The translations under genes and the position numbers were made by a program. Below, piece by piece: positions 5,311 through 5,332 of a stretch of DNA of 5,332 bases; position 1 is the first letter of the stretch, and each line of letters begins with the position of its first letter. Origin of the DNA: an uncultured Eubacteriales bacterium (lineage in GTDB: Bacteria; Bacillota; Clostridia; Oscillospirales; Acutalibacteraceae); contig CAKSSR010000056.1 in the NCBI GenBank assembly GCA_934489735.1, positions 1-5,332 on the forward strand. The letters run 5' to 3'. The notes under the pieces were generated by a model. That model had not been told where the DNA came from. It ran no database searches and saw only the letters and a program-made list of their open reading frames with translations.

Positions 5311-5332
5311 AATATAGTCAGCATATACGGAA

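Overview
The window is AT-rich with many AGA/AGG and ATA codons. It has strong G-rich ribosome binding sites and factor-independent terminators with long stems. Together these suggest a low-GC Gram-positive (Firmicutes), most likely an anaerobic clostridial relative; this is inference, as no rRNA or other marker gene is present.

Layout, all genes on the + strand. Positions 1-124 hold the 3' part of a structured RNA (two stacked hairpins) ending in a strong intrinsic terminator; its 5' part lies outside the window and I cannot name the family. Positions 298-3067 are a three-gene operon, potA-potB-potC: the ATPase and both membrane subunits of a spermidine/putrescine-type ABC importer. It is closed by a 15-bp terminator hairpin at 3082-3129. 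The substrate-binding gene potD, which commonly follows potC, is not here.

Positions 3352-4569 and 4738-5265 encode two paralogous secreted proteins. Each has a signal peptide predicted to be cleaved after residue 27, followed by an array of about 37-residue helical repeats (core like YASEYARLIVN, then EEKARKRAEIYEKEI.SGK). I do not recognise the family. Each gene has its own promoter, and the two promoters share one architecture: an 11-bp-period direct repeat (TGTTAA-N5-TGTTAA, one mismatch in the first gene), exactly 27 bp, then an extended -10 (TGnTATAAT) with no good -35. This points to control by an OmpR-family response regulator such as WalR or PhoP. A third copy of the direct repeat overlaps the end of the pot terminator.

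The window ends with a long imperfect palindrome (5269-5310) only a few bases after the stop of the second repeat gene. It lacks a T-tract and sits next to a TTGAT pentamer, which raises the possibility of an IS200/IS605-type end that shortened the gene. The most novel content is the pair of secreted repeat proteins with their shared promoter signal.
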